Assembly (NCBI GenBank): GCA_947168515.1
Contig: CAMVMF010000001.1
Coordinates: 1 to 64,000, forward strand
Reading direction: 5' to 3'
Origin: an uncultured Bacteroidales bacterium
Lineage (GTDB): Bacteria > Bacteroidota > Bacteroidia > Bacteroidales > P3
DNA: 64,000 nucleotides
The notes under the pieces were generated by a model. It was not told the DNA's origin. It made no database searches and worked only from the letters and a program-made list of their open reading frames with translations. How positions within the stretch are numbered: the first letter of the stretch is position 1; each line of letters begins with the position of its first letter. Positions 63,802 to 64,000 of this stretch are shown piece after piece. Position numbers and translations under genes: made by a program.

Positions 63802-64000
63802 ATTGTTCTTTTTGTTATTAGTCTGTTTTTATTGTCACGACAAAGAGCGCAAGCTTCTCTCCATTTGGTTTGTCGATAATATTGCTAATTGATTTATTAC
63901 TAATAACGCACTTACTAATTGTTATATTATGTGGGGTGGGATTTTTTTTTGTTGTTTGTGGCGTGCACCGAGAGTTAACGGGTATATATATCGCTTTTCT
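63802..64000. other. upstream of ATPase 3, nothing recognised
   Basis: AT-rich stretch with no frame or repeat that I can support, to the window edge. Confidence 0.6.

Overview
The window reads as chromosome of an anaerobic, uncultivated member of the Bacteroidales. The evidence is: Bacteroidetes-type promoters (TTTG about 20 bp upstream of TAnnTTTG; clear cases before the tRNA at 47813, ftcD and the ATPase gene at 28823), several type IX secretion (T9SS) cargo proteins with C-terminal sorting domains (CTDs), DUF3857/transglutaminase proteins, a thioredoxin-fold gene next to tpiA, a fused ftcD, and menaquinone genes. hydG plus crt and hbd point to fermentative hydrogen and butyryl/crotonyl-CoA metabolism.

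Layout. 1-98 is the end of a 34-bp tandem repeat. 292-4933 (minus) is an operon of an outer-membrane barrel protein, a thioredoxin-like protein, tpiA and a LolC/E-type permease. 5552-19684 (plus) is housekeeping: lpd, an unknown protein, an M23 peptidase, ispH, recF, a DUF721/DciA-like gene, an ABC exporter, an M17 aminopeptidase, pdxA, polA and a leucine-rich-repeat protein. 20041-23223 (minus) holds a NIF3 protein, a C4 zinc-ribbon coiled-coil protein and hutH.

23224-34370 is the accessory hot spot. It holds three paralogues of one T9SS-exported protein. The first two are broken by the same TAA codon, and the second has an extra one; the third is intact. Between copies two and three lie two AAA ATPase genes, an orphan T9SS CTD, a 126/136-bp direct repeat at both ends of the block, inverted palindromic repeats around the first ATPase, 33-bp tandem repeats at its promoter, 9-bp microsatellites and a multi-hairpin element. 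A third ATPase of a related kind at 62683-63801 is also followed by a decayed CTD. This recurrent pairing of ATPase and CTD fragment is the most interesting signal in the window.

34606-44902 is mainly housekeeping: groES-groEL with a sigma-54-like promoter, a probable deletion scar of a satD-DUF3307 pair, an M13 peptidase, menG-menA, a carboxylesterase and ftcD. 44869-49597 holds two very small minus-strand genes (one a 39-residue lipoprotein), a 334-bp miniature transposon with 7-bp target duplications, an HTH regulator preceded by an operator-like cluster, a tRNA with anticodon CAT, ilvE and a T9SS gene fragment. 49619-51264 (minus) is crt-hbd. 51423-53104 (plus) is a TM1266-type regulator plus hydG, followed by a small unknown gene and an IS5-type transposase scar. 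54151-58743 (minus) holds a glycosyltransferase, two DUF3857/transglutaminase-like proteins (one without the catalytic Cys) and a 28-residue membrane peptide. 58968-60098 is a one-PDZ HtrA protease and 60197-62323 a beta-helix T9SS cargo protein.

All function calls rest on reading motifs by eye; no database search was run.
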